A DNA stretch of 23,991 nt from Baffinella frigidus (lineage: Eukaryota; Cryptophyceae; Cryptomonadales; Baffinellaceae): the NCBI GenBank assembly GCA_026770585.1, contig MU647044.1:13734-37724 (forward strand). The letters run 5' to 3'. The first letter of the stretch is position 1. Each line of letters begins with the position of its first letter. The position numbers and the translations under genes are program-made. Under the pieces are notes generated by a model that worked only from the letters and a program-made list of their open reading frames with translations, was not told where the DNA came from and did not search any database. This document shows, one piece after another, positions 7,876-18,800 of the stretch.

Positions 7876-8031
7876 CTGGTAGCGAAGGTCGTTCCGGGGC
7901 TCTGTTCCCCGGAACGATCAACGGATGGCAGAAAAAACGGCGGGCGGAGCGCTCGCGAACCGGCCCTCTGGGGCTGAGGAGGCTAGGGCGTGCCCGTGAC
8001 CCAGGCCCTGCTGCGTGCGCCATCGCGCCTA

Positions 8032-8130
8032 TCCCTCAAGTGGCCAGTAGGCCCATACGCCCTGCCGTAGGGCCCCAGGACCTGCCTAGGGCTTCCACAG
8101 GCGATTATTCGCCCGTTGGTCACTTAAGGG
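8032..8130. mobile_element. MITE family B, copy B4
   Basis: TCCCTCAAGTGGCCAGTAGG to GGTCACTTAAGGG, TA on both sides (8030-8031, 8131-8132). Tail type GCGATTATTCGCC. Confidence 0.85.
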
Positions 8131-8232
8131 TAGGCTATGACCTTGAGGCTTGATCCAATCCCGCCATAGCCGGTCACCTGACCCTTCCGTGGAAAGTCCC
8201 GGTAGGCCCATCTACGGGATGGTTTATAGGTA

Positions 8233-8325
8233 CAGGGGTACCTCGCTCATAAGGAACCGCCGCCCCCTAGGACCCTGCGGTGGTCCTTGGCTCGGGGGCG
8301 GTTTCTTATGGGCGAGGTACCCCTG
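8233..8325. mobile_element. MITE family A, copy A10 (93 bp, shortened core)
   Basis: Both family A TIRs, TA at 8231-8232 and 8326-8327, core shortened. Its right TA is also the left flank of B5. Confidence 0.88.
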
Positions 8326-8327
8326 TA

Positions 8328-8428
8328 TCCCTTCAGTGGCCAGTAGGCGCATACGCCCTACCGTAGGGCCCCAGGACCTGCCTAGGACCTCTTGGCCGTC
8401 AAATTTGACTGCCTGGCCAGTCAAGGGA
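8328..8428. mobile_element. MITE family B, copy B5, abutting A10
   Basis: TCCCTTCAGTGGCCAGTAGG to GGCCAGTCAAGGGA. The tail CGTCAAATTTGAC matches B1. The left TA is shared with A10; the right flank is TG, so the TA duplication is not kept. Confidence 0.82.
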
Positions 8429-8605
8429 TGCCTTCGCGCGGGCGGCCGCAGGGGAGCCTGACGGCTGTATTCTAAAAGATATCCTCTCAACACATAAGCT
8501 ATGCTCTCAAAGATATCTCGCTCACTCCTATGCGATGTCCTCGGCGAGTCTTTGCAGAAAGGCTGCCACCGACCCATACGCCAACACCATCCTGGCGCCG
8601 GGGGG

Positions 8606-8717
8606 GTTTAGGGTTTAGGGTTCAGGGTTTAGGGTTCAGGGTTTAGGGTTCAGGGTTGAGGGTTGAGGGTTGAGGGTTTTAGGGTTTAGGGTTAGGGTTT
8701 AGGGTTAAGGGTTGAGG
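8606..8717. repeat. Interstitial telomere-like array (TTTAGGG/TTCAGGG)
   Basis: About 15 units of TTTAGGG with TTCAGGG, TTGAGGG variants. A shorter patch follows at about 8934-8955. Confidence 0.9.
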
Positions 8718-8959
8718 GTCTTTCAGAGTCTAGAGCTGCCCTGTGCAAGCGTGTTGCCGCTGAAAAGTTGCTCGCGTGCAGGCTTGCACGACTTTCTCAC
8801 GTCATTCGCCAAGCACACACAGTCCACGCCAGGCCACACCAGGCCACACGTCCAAACGCAACGTGTCATGCTAAAAGCGTTTCGTGGTACAGCTGAGCTG
8901 TTGCCACGCGCGAAAAAAAATCGTCTGTTTCGGGGGTTAGGGTGTAGGGTTTAGGGACC

Positions 8960-9390
8960 GGCGGCACCTCCCCGACGAACTCCCATCGACTCTTTCCCCC
9001 TGCGGCCTTATCCTGAAAGCCACTCCCCTTAAAAAAGGCTACACTAAAAAAGATAAGCTACCCTCTCAAAAAATAAGCCACCCTCTGAAAAAATACGCGC
9101 CTAAAAAAATAAGCGTTCAGGGTTAGGGCTTCAAGGTTCGGGGTGCGGGGTGAGGGGTTGGGGTTTCGGGGTTCGGGTTTGGATGAAGCGCACACGCTTC
9201 AGCCAGATGAACCAAATCGACTTTTTCAACTTGGCCCCTGCACGTTCCGGGGCGCGGGGTTAGGGCTGAGGGTTTCGGGGTTAGGGGTTAGGTAAAGCAC
9301 CGTGCGCACGCTTCATAAGAACACCCCCCCCCCTCCCGCAGACATCTAGCAGGGTGGAGGACGCGTGGTTGCGGGGTACGGAGGAGTGAA
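8960..9390. other. Non-coding stretch with an AAAAAATAAGC(C/T)ACCCTCT tandem
   Basis: Four imperfect units of about 20-25 bp at 9028-9113 (AAAAAATAAGCCACCCTCTG type), then degenerate GGGTT-rich patches at about 9117-9180 and 9252-9292. No gene seen. Confidence 0.5.
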
Positions 9391-9531
9391 GAATGCCAAG
9401 AATGCCACGGGACGGTGATCATGCCCCCTCTCAACCCCTATCCCTTGCTCTTTCCCTTTTTTCGCGCGCCCCCCTCCCCCCTCCCCCCTTCCCCCCCCCC
9501 TTCCTTTTTTCTATTTATTGTCGTTGTTGTG

Positions 9532-9614
9532 ACTGTTGTGACAAAAAGTGCAAGTGTGGAGACGGAGAGTTCACGATACCACGTCTCCACACATGCACTT
9601 TTTGTCACAACAGT
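9532..9614. repeat. Palindrome with about 33-bp arms
   Basis: ACTGTTGTGACAAAAAGTGC.. pairs with ..GCACTTTTTGTCACAACAGT with one mismatch; loop about 17 nt. It lies about 210 bp past the nearest candidate stop of the aquaporin gene. A 3'-end processing role is possible but not shown. Confidence 0.8.
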
Positions 9615-9645
9615 TTGAGGAGTTGTTATTTTGCGGGGTGTGTCA

Positions 9646-9765
9646 TGTGTTTTCCGGGCGAAGGGCGGAAAAAAAATGAGGGGTTACCGGGATGGTGTTT
9701 TCCGGGCGAAGGGCGGAAAAATTGGGGGGTTACCGGGTTGTTCTTTTCCGCGCGGAAAACCGAAA
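9646..9765 (+). repeat. Tandem repeat of about 45 bp (TTTTCCGGGCGAAGGGCGGAAA)
   Basis: Two and a half copies of a unit built on TTTTCCGGGCGAAGGGCGGA followed by GGGGTTACCGGG. Each unit is itself partly self-complementary. Confidence 0.7.
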
Positions 9766-9824
9766 TAAAGGGGCTCAAAATGACGATGTGGTCGGAGTTC
9801 CCAACGGAATTTGGGAGCCGATCT

Positions 9825-9883
9825 CTAAGATCCCGACCCTTGGCAGTTGTGGGACAGCGAGGAGGCGCGCCGTTGGAGCTGCT
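9825..9883 (-). CDS. Alternative terminal exon of the aquaporin-like gene (exon 13')
   Basis: A second copy of the exon 13 acceptor edge, CGCAG|AG CAG CTC CAA, keeps the same phase and reads QLQRRASSLSHNCQGSGS then TAG. The 60 bp upstream also match the intron before exon 13. Everywhere else in this gene acceptor-edge copies lie upstream of the true exon, so by that rule this distal copy could be the original and 9963-10060 the duplicate. Confidence 0.4.
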
Positions 9884-9962
9884 CTGCGCGTCGCCAGTCC
9901 ACCGTACCCCCAGGTGTGATCCCAGGACCCCGGAGCAGCGCTGCTGCCCTCCCGCGCTGCTT

Positions 9963-10060
9963 TCAGGGCAGGTCTAATTTTGGAGAGTCCGTTGAAGAAA
10001 GGCTGGAGAAAATTGCCGAAATCGGCAGGTTCAGCGGGGAGGCGCGCCGTTGAAGCTGCT
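9963..10060 (-). CDS. Aquaporin exon 13 (terminal exon)
   Basis: 31 codons plus TGA after GACGCGCAG|: EQLQRRASPLNLPISAIFS.. ending KLDLP. The phase fits exon 12. A competing terminal exon lies at 9825-9883. Confidence 0.5.
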
Positions 10061-12740
10061 CTGCGCGTCGTCAGTCCACCGTGCCCCCAGGTGCGAGCCC
10101 AGGCATTGACGAGGCTGGAGTCCTGATTAAACTCATCAACCCGCGCTTCCCCCACCCTCTCTCGCCACTCACCCCCCCACCTACTCTCGCCTCCCACCCT
10201 CACCCGCGATGCTGGCACGCCGCACCCCCCTGGGACCACCTTAGGGCCCTAGGCATAGGCCTACTGTAGGGTCCTAGGGGGGGGCGGTTTCTTATGAGCG
10301 AGGTACCCCTGCAGTGCTCATGACCTCTCTCGGCGCCCCTACTCAGAGACAGAGCCTCGGTGGGGGTGCATACGTGGCGGCCGTGTGGGTAGTAATCAAG
10401 GTCTCACGCTCCACGGCTCTAATTTGCAACACGGCGGCCATGTTAGCTGCGATGCGAGAAATCGCGGATTTAGGAGGGGCGAGGCCGCGCCGGCCAAGGC
10501 CCGACACACAAGCGAGAGAGAACTTACCTTCATTAGTCAACCATCGAGGCTCATCACCTGTCCGACCGAGGCTCACACTTCCTTACAACATGCACATTTA
10601 TGATCACACACCAGACCTACAGCAGCACATTCATCGGCCTGGCCTCCTCCCCCCCTTGATGCAGCGTCTGATACGCCCCACCAGAAGCCCCTGTTGACAC
10701 GCAGGAAGTCAAAGATAATCCGAGGACATGTTTAATTTAAAAGAAAATGGATCCCTATGTGTTGATAGGAGTTGGAAGAAGATTAATTAGGGCCCTGAGT
10801 CAATTCAATCAGGGCAGAATCCGGTTTGATAGTCCGTTTTCTTTTAAATTAAACATGTTCCAGGATGAAAGCCTCATTCGACTCCAAGGAACCCAGCGGT
10901 TTGTACCACAGAGGGGTCGGATTCCGGCGCCCCGTGGTACAAAATGCCGTCTCGAAAAGCCTTCGAGAGGGAAATGCGCGGGGGAGAAGCTTCGTTGAAG
11001 GAGGTCTAGCTCTGTCGCAGTCTATTTCGTCTCACCAATTTGGCGAGCTCGGGCTCTTTCCCGCTCCAAAGTCGACGGATTTGTACCACGCACCAAGAAC
11101 GTCAACTTGAGAATAGTCAGACAACTCGACTGAGGCAGAGCCTAGCTCTGTCCCAGTAAATTTGGGCTCGCCATTATTTCGCCCCCCCAAAATTTCACAG
11201 GTGAATTTCGACCCCCCCCATGAAATTCACCTGTGAAATTTCAAGGGGGGCGAAATAATGAAATTTCAAGGGGGGCGAAATAATGGCGAGCCCAAATCTA
11301 AGCGGGACAGAGCTAGAGAGCGAGGGGTTCGTCAGGTTATGTACCTCGGCGGTCACTTGAGCCATTGTCCATCTCGGAGAGGAGCAGCGCGGCGTGCGGG
11401 CGGGACACGATCGTCAGCGCCACGTACGCTACGGCCGTGCCGCCCGGGTGCCTGCAGTTGTAAAATAATTATCCCCTAAGTGGCGAACGGGCAAACATTC
11501 GCCCTAACTCGCCCTAGGCAGGTCCTAGGGCCCTACCGTAGGGCGTATGAGCCTACTCGCCACTTGAGGGATAAGATTTTTTTACCGAATTGTAACAGTA
11601 ACCCAATTATAAGAAGACGCTACCGCCGTGCCGCCCGCGTGCCTGCAGTTGTAAAAAAACAAACCGAATGGTAAGAACCCAATTAACCGAATTGTAAGAA
11701 CCCAATTAGAAGCGAATTGTAAGAACCCAAATAACCGAATTGTAAGAACCGAATTATAAGAAGACGTAACGGCCGTGCCGCCCTCGTGCCTGCAGGTGTA
11801 AAATGATTATCCCTCAAGTGGCGAGTAGGCTAATACACCCTACCGTAGGGCCCTAGGACCTGCCTAGGACCTGTAGGGGGTCCTTTAAGACCCCCTCGCC
11901 ACTTAACGGATAAGATTTTTTTACCGAATTGTAAGAGTAACCCAATTATAAGAGGACGCAACGGTCGTGCCGCCCGCGTGCCTGCAGTTAAAATATTAAT
12001 AATAAGAATTCCATGTTTAAAATCACAAGAGTGTCATGTCAAAACTCAGGAGATTCCCATGACAAAAAATCGTTGTGTTGTGAGCGAGGCACCCCTGAGA
12101 AACCTTTTCCGCTGGAATCCATCAGGGAATACATGCCGCCAGGTCAAAAAGTGGGATATCACTTACAAGTCTCATTGTTAATTTGATACGGCGCGGACGT
12201 GGAAAGGAAGATTTTGGGTTAAGCGTGGACGTGGAGATGACGAAAGGTTGCGTGTCCCAAGTTCTTGACACACTCATTTGTAGCACGAAACGAAACATTG
12301 CGTTCTGAAATTCCTACTTATGATCTGGCGTGGTAAACGGGTATCTCGAACACACGTCCCTGCTGACACCTATGCTCTCTTGTAAACTGCACCCCTCCCG
12401 CAAACCGCACCCCTCACTGGGACCGCCGCATGGAAATTACCCTGAAATCGAAGAGTTCTCCGCCTGAAGTCTAGCGCTGCCTCAGTCTATTTGGCCTCAC
12501 CACTTTGGCGAGCCCGGGCTGTTATCCGCTCCAAAGTTAACGGATTCGTGCAGCAAGCGCAGCATGTCAACTTGAGAATAGTTTTGTCCGCTCCAAAGTT
12601 GATGGATTCGTAGTTTGAGAAGTCGGTCAACCCGAGTGAGGCAGCGCTGGACCTGGTGGTGAAGTGCTTTCATGGCGAGTACAATGTTACTCAGGCAGAG
12701 CTAGGAAGGGTCGGTGGGGTTGGCACCTAGGGTGCACTCC

Positions 12741-12828
<88 letters not shown>

Positions 12829-15800
12829 ACCCGGAGAGACACAGAGGTTGACCTTTGCACGCCGGAGATATGCCTACAGTAGGGCTATGCCTAGGGCCCT
12901 ATGGTGGTCCTGGGGGGGGGACAGTTTCTTGTGAGCGAGGTACCCCTGTAGGGGTTGGCACCTTTGCACGCCGGAGATATGCTGTGGGTATCTAGGATCT
13001 AAGGGCATATCAGGACGCAAGGTTATGAGGACGCCTAGGTAGATTCACTGAGGCCTCCGAAGTAGATTCACTGAAGAGAGTTGACTGGAAACTTCGGTCC
13101 TTCTAAGAGTGTCCGGCATCTGCCCGGCAATCTCGAGCCCACTTTACCCCGATAAATTTCAGTTCTCAACCTTGTACGAAACCTGTCTTTTCATTTCTCA
13201 TCCTTCTATCAGGGGCCATGTTGGGGGCCGTGCTGTACCGAAGCGTGTTCCTGGGGGGGGGCACGGGGACCTTGCAGGCGGGGGCAGTCTTCAGAGCTAG
13301 GGCCACCCAGCGGATTTCGAAGGGATTTCGAATAACCCCTAAGCGATAAGACCTGGGACCCTACGGTAGGCAATCCGTAGGTACATAGGGGGGGTTCCTA
13401 CGGATAAGGTAACGGGAAATGGCCTAGATTTGAACATATTTTCCCTTCGTAGCCCACTGTGTGGGTTTAGATTTGAACACATTTTCCCTTCGTAGCCCGC
13501 TGTGTGGGTTTATATTTGAACATATTTTCCCTTCGTAGCCCGCTGTGTGGGTCGGCACCTTTGCACATATTTTCCCTTCGTAGCCCACTGTGTGGATTTA
13601 CATTTGAACCTATTTCCACTTCGTACCCCGCTGTGAGGGTTGGCACCTTTGTACGCCAGAGAATGAAGCAACTCTCTCTCTCACTCTCTCCCTCTCCCTG
13701 CCTCTCTCTCTCTCTCCCTCTCTCTCTCCCTCTCTCACCTTTGCACGCCGGAGATATGCCCGCTGTCCTTCATCTGTCCGGCAATCTCCGACCCGGCAAA
13801 CGGCCCTGGGGTTTTGGGTTTTGGGTTTTGGGTTTTGGGTTTTGGGTTTTGGGTTTGGGTTTTTGGGTTTTGGGTTTTGGGTTTCGGGTTTTGGGGTTGC
13901 GGGCGAGAGGTTCAGAGTTTCGGGTCGCACCGGCACTCTCCGAGAGTTTCAGCGACTTCCCATCCTGCGAAACGGTGCCTTCTAGGGACGCGACCGCGTG
14001 TCGGACCTCCGGATACCACACGCGTCCGGACACGCTGCGCCCAACCGTCGCGGTTTTGAGTCAGAAAAGACGCGGTTTCGCGTCAGCCAGCCCCAAAGGT
14101 GGCGATTTTTCGCGCCAGCAAGAGCCAGAGGTGGCGAGTTCAGTGTGCCGGACCTCCGGATACCGTACGCACCCGGACACGCTGCGCCCAACCGTTGCGA
14201 GTTCCGTTGACGGGCGGTGTGGGTTTAGGGTTCAGGGTTGAGGGGCTTTGGATTAGGGTTCAGGGTTTCGGGTTTCGGGGTTATGGTTGGGGGCGTACCG
14301 AAGAAGGAACGCGTCGGTAGCGTCCACCTCGACCTTATCCACAGAGAGCACCACCCGATACTCCTGCGGCGCCCCACTAGCCCCCTGCGGTTTGCATGAT
14401 AACGCGTCAGCAATGTGACACGTCAGCATTGCTGACGCCACAACGCGTCAGCACCGTGTCCGTGCACGTGCCCAACACACTGCATGTCCGTGCTGCACAC
14501 ACCCTCCGAGCTTCCCCAACACACCCCTATCGAGAGCACCACCCTGTACTCCTGGGGCGCCCCCGCCGGCCCCTGCGGGATGACGCGTCAGCAATCAGCC
14601 TGGTTAACCCGGGAACAAGTATTTTTCTTTTAAAACCGTGGCAACAAAAATTACTACACATAAGTCACGTCCCGAAGCATTTGTGTAGTAATTTTCGTGC
14701 AAATGTTTAAAAGAAAAATACTTGTTCCCGGATGATGATGGTACTCAACACACTGCATGACCGTGCTCTACACACCCTAGGGTGTCCAACACACTGCATG
14801 CCCGAGGACCCTTATCCACAGACAGCACCACCCGACACTCCTGCGGCGCTCCCAGTGGCCCCTGCGGCGTGCAGGATTCAGGAGTGTAGGGGTTAGGGAT
14901 AAGGCCCCACTAACCGCATGGTCATCATGTCAGCAAGCGACAGTCGTGATGACGCACACCGCGTCAGCACCGTGTCCGTGCAGCGTGTCCAGCACACTGC
15001 ACGTCTGTGCAAACCGCAACGGTTGGGTGCAGCGTGTCCGGACGCGACTGGTACACCCTAGGGTGTGCAACACATTACATTATGGCCGTGCATACCCTCC
15101 TGTCTACAGAGAGCACCACCCTCCCTGTACTCGAGTACAGGCCGTAGGGCCCTAGGGACGGTCCTATGAAACATAGGTCCTAGGAGCCCTACCCTAGGGA
15201 GGGTCCTATGAAACATAGGTCCTAGGAGCCCTACGGCCTCCCGTAGGCAATACCGTGCCCCCACTGGCCCCTGCGGCGTGCGGCGTTTCGGGGGTGAGGG
15301 TTTAGGGGTTTGGGGTTTGGGGTTTGGGGTTTGGGGTATGGGGTTTGGGGTTTGGGGTTCGGGGGTTTATGCGCCCCTGCGGGCCCCTGAGGCGTGGGGG
15401 GTTTCGAGTTTCGGGTTTCGGCGTTAGGGTTTTAGGGTTTCGGGTTTCGGGGAAAAGGTCCCGGACACACCACCTCGGTCTGTCGTCTCACGCCCTCGAA
15501 GACCGCCCCCGCCTGCAAGGTCCCCGTGCATGAACCATCGCTACAAGCCTACAGTGGGCCATCCGTAGGGACCCGGACACACCTCCGACTGGCGTCGAAC
15601 GCCCTCGAAGACGCAGCCTACATCGTCCCCGTGGAGCCCCCCAGGAACACGCTTCGATTGCCGGACTATTCTCAAGTCGACATCCTGGGTCTGCGGTACA
15701 ACGCCGTCAACTTCGGAGCGGACAAGAGCCCGGGCTGAACACACCTCGGTCTGTCTTCGAACGCCCTCGAAGACCGCCCCCGCCTGCAAGGTCCCCGTGC

Positions 15801-18800
15801 CTCCCCCCAGGAACACGCTTCGGTACAGCACGGCCCCCAACACAGCCCCTGATAGAAGGATGAGAAATGAAAAGACAGGTTTCGTACAAGGTTGAGAACT
15901 GAAATTTATCGGGGGATCAGATCCATTTTTATTATTATCTGAAGGTGGAAGATGCTGTCTGAAATGGCCCTGTGACCCCCCCCAGGAACATGCTTCGGTA
16001 CAGCACGGCCCCCAACACGGCCCTTGGATTTAACGGGAAATCACATTCAACTGTCCACACACATTCGAGCTCTGTGGGGGCTGTGCACAGCCTCGGTGGG
16101 GGTGCCAGGAAAAGCTCAAATGTGAGCGTGGATAGGGTGGTCGTAGTAATAAGGGTCTCTGTCATTTAGTAGCTTTGGGTGGTTAGCTCTTTGTGCGTTG
16201 GCAGCTTTGTGCGGTACCTAGTTAGTTTATGGTTAGACAGTTAGCGAGTCACTTCAAAAGGACATGCCCCGCAGAACCCTTGGTCGGATAGCGAGGGGGC
16301 AAACGGATCTTTTTAATTCGGGTACGAATTACGATTCGTCTCGAACTTGTGGGCGCTGAAACTCCAAATCGGAGTTTCAGCCCTCACAAGTTGGACACGA
16401 CCAAAAAAATACCCGATCCATTTGCCCCCTCGCTATCCGAGCATGGCTCACCTCGGCATGTCTTCTTCTATGAGTTGTAGTATATGTACGTATATACGTG
16501 AATCAAGGTTACCTTATGTACGTATATACGTGTATACAGGTTACCTTACATGTGGACATGCCCCGCAGAACTCATCTCCGCGTAGTTAGCAAGTTGACCC
16601 CTTTCCAATAGGTTAGGACCTGTCTACAGGGAGTTGAAGAGGTTAATAAAGAAGGAGGAGGAGGAGAAGAAGAAGCCCCGCAGAACGCACCCGCAAATGT
16701 CGCGAACTACAGGTTGGTGACATTCCCGTTCATTTCGTTTTCGGGTCTCTCTTGGTTAGTAGATTGTTATGTTAGCTACTCAGTTCATTTCGTTTTCGGC
16801 CACTTAGCAGCCACCGGGGGCTTCACGGATACAGCCCCTCTAAACGATTTGTACTAGAATCTTATCCATTGTCTCAGAACCTAACCGAAATTTCACCTTG
16901 AATTCAAGGTGAAAAGGTCCTCGGTCGCTGCTGAGTGGTTGGAACGCACCTGAAAATGTCGACAGGAGATACGCCCACAAGTTGATCACGTTCCCGCGCA
17001 CCACCTGGTTTGAGGTTTGGGGTTTGGGGTTTAGGGTTTGGGGGTTGGGGTTTAGGGTTTGGGGTTTGGGGTTTAGGGTTGAAGGTTTAGGGTTTAGGGT
17101 TCCGGGTTCCGGGTTCCGGGTTTGGGGTTTGGGGTTTGGGTTTTGGGGTTTGGGTTTTGGGGTCTCGGATTTAGTGTTTCAGGTTTCGGGTTTCGGGTTT
17201 CGGGTCTCGGGTCTCGGATTTAGGGTTTAGGGTGTAGGGTTTAGGGTTTAGGGTTTAGGGTGTAGGGTTTAGAGTTTAGGGTTTAGGGTTTAGGGTGTAG
17301 GATGTTGGGTTCAGGGTTTCGGGCATCACCGCCGCTGCGAACCCCGCCGCAGGGTTCATTGCTCCTCCGCATAACACACCACGCGCCAGGATGCCTACTG
17401 TCACGGCGAGGCCCCCTGTTTGTGTGAAGGGGGGGGGATGAGCACGGTGTGCGAGAGAGTGGGGATGAGAGAGGGAGAGGGAGAGAGAGAGGGAGGGAGA
17501 GAGGGAGGGAGAGGGAGAGGGAGAGGGAGAGAGAGAGAAGTGCCGCGAATAGCGCCCCGCGTGCGAGATTACCCACGGTGACTGCGAGCCCTCCTGCGTG
17601 TGTGCGAGAGAATGAGAATGCGCCGTGTGTTAATAGGGTAATGGACTAAAAATGGGGTAGTCAGGCCTACGGCATTGCCTAGGACCTCCTACTGTAGGGC
17701 AAAATCCTAGGAATTTTTGGTCATAGGAGCCCTACGGCCTACGGTAGGCAATTCCGTAGGCATAACTACCCCCATTTTTAGTCCGTTAGCCTATGAGTGT
17801 GTGCGAGAGAACGCGAATGAGAGTGGGAGAGGGAGAGGGTGAGAGAGAGGGAGCGGGAGAGGGAGAGGAAGAGGGAGAGGGGGAGGGAGAGGGAGAGGGA
17901 GAGAGATAGAGAATCTCAATCACCTCGTTGCTATCTTACGGGTGGGGTTTCATGCTATGGTAAAGCTACGTCGAGGCCAAGATAGCAAATTCCACCCTTA
18001 AGATAACACAAAACGGAGTTGAAAATTGAATCGGATTCCTTATCAAATCTGGAGGACCTGCCAGAGGGGAGAAGGGGCGGGTGTAGGCGCGGTCGTGCAC
18101 GTCGACGGCCGTCGCAAGAATCTCAACGCCAGAAACAGGCTTCCTCTTTGCTATCTTAGGGGTGAATTTCATGTTTTTTTAAAGCTAAGCCAAGGCCAAG
18201 ATAGCATATCCCACCCTTAAACACGAAAAAAATCGTGTTTTAATCTAGTAAATAACCGGGTTTCGCGAGAAATGTGGGCGACCGGCGAGGGGCGAGAAGG
18301 GGCGGGTGTAGGCGCGGTTGTGCACGTCGACGGCCGTCGCCAGGATCGTCAACGCCAGGGAAAACGTCAGGACAGCTTCACGCAGCGATGCGCCCGCGAG
18401 ATCCCCGAGGTCCTGGTTTAGGGGTTTGGGGGTTTAGGGGCTTAGGGGTTTAGGGGTTTAGGGGTTAGGGTTTAGGGTTCAGGATGGCGAAGGGGTTGGG
18501 AGTAAGGGGTTAGGGTTTAGGGTTCAGGAGGGCGAAGGGGTTAGGGGTAAGGGTTTAGGGTTTAGGGTTCAGGGTGAGCTGCTAGCTGTCTTCAGATGCC
18601 CAACCCCCCCTGACACCCTAACCCAGAAGCCCTATGCCCTAACCCCTAACCTGTAAACCCTAACCCTTACACCCCCACACCCGAAACCCTAAACGCCCTA
18701 AACCTTGTACACACGTGCCTGATTTTTCCCAAGCTGCCTTAACCCCTAGACCCCAAGTCCTGTACCGTATACCTCCTAAACTCGAAACGATATACCCGCG

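Noticed and set aside
12738-12832. CRISPR-like regular repeat
   Set aside because: A contiguous 7-bp tandem with no spacers; nothing else in the window is CRISPR-like.
13504-14241. 245-codon plus-strand open frame, the longest in the window
   Set aside because: It is composed of the F-end tandem array, a CT microsatellite, a GGGTTTT array and antisense of exons 10 and 11. Its length comes from stop-poor repeats.
15979-16023. Alternative true exon 8
   Set aside because: Same coding sequence, but no AG at the position needed for phase, and the tail after FLGG diverges. 15745-15848 has both sites.
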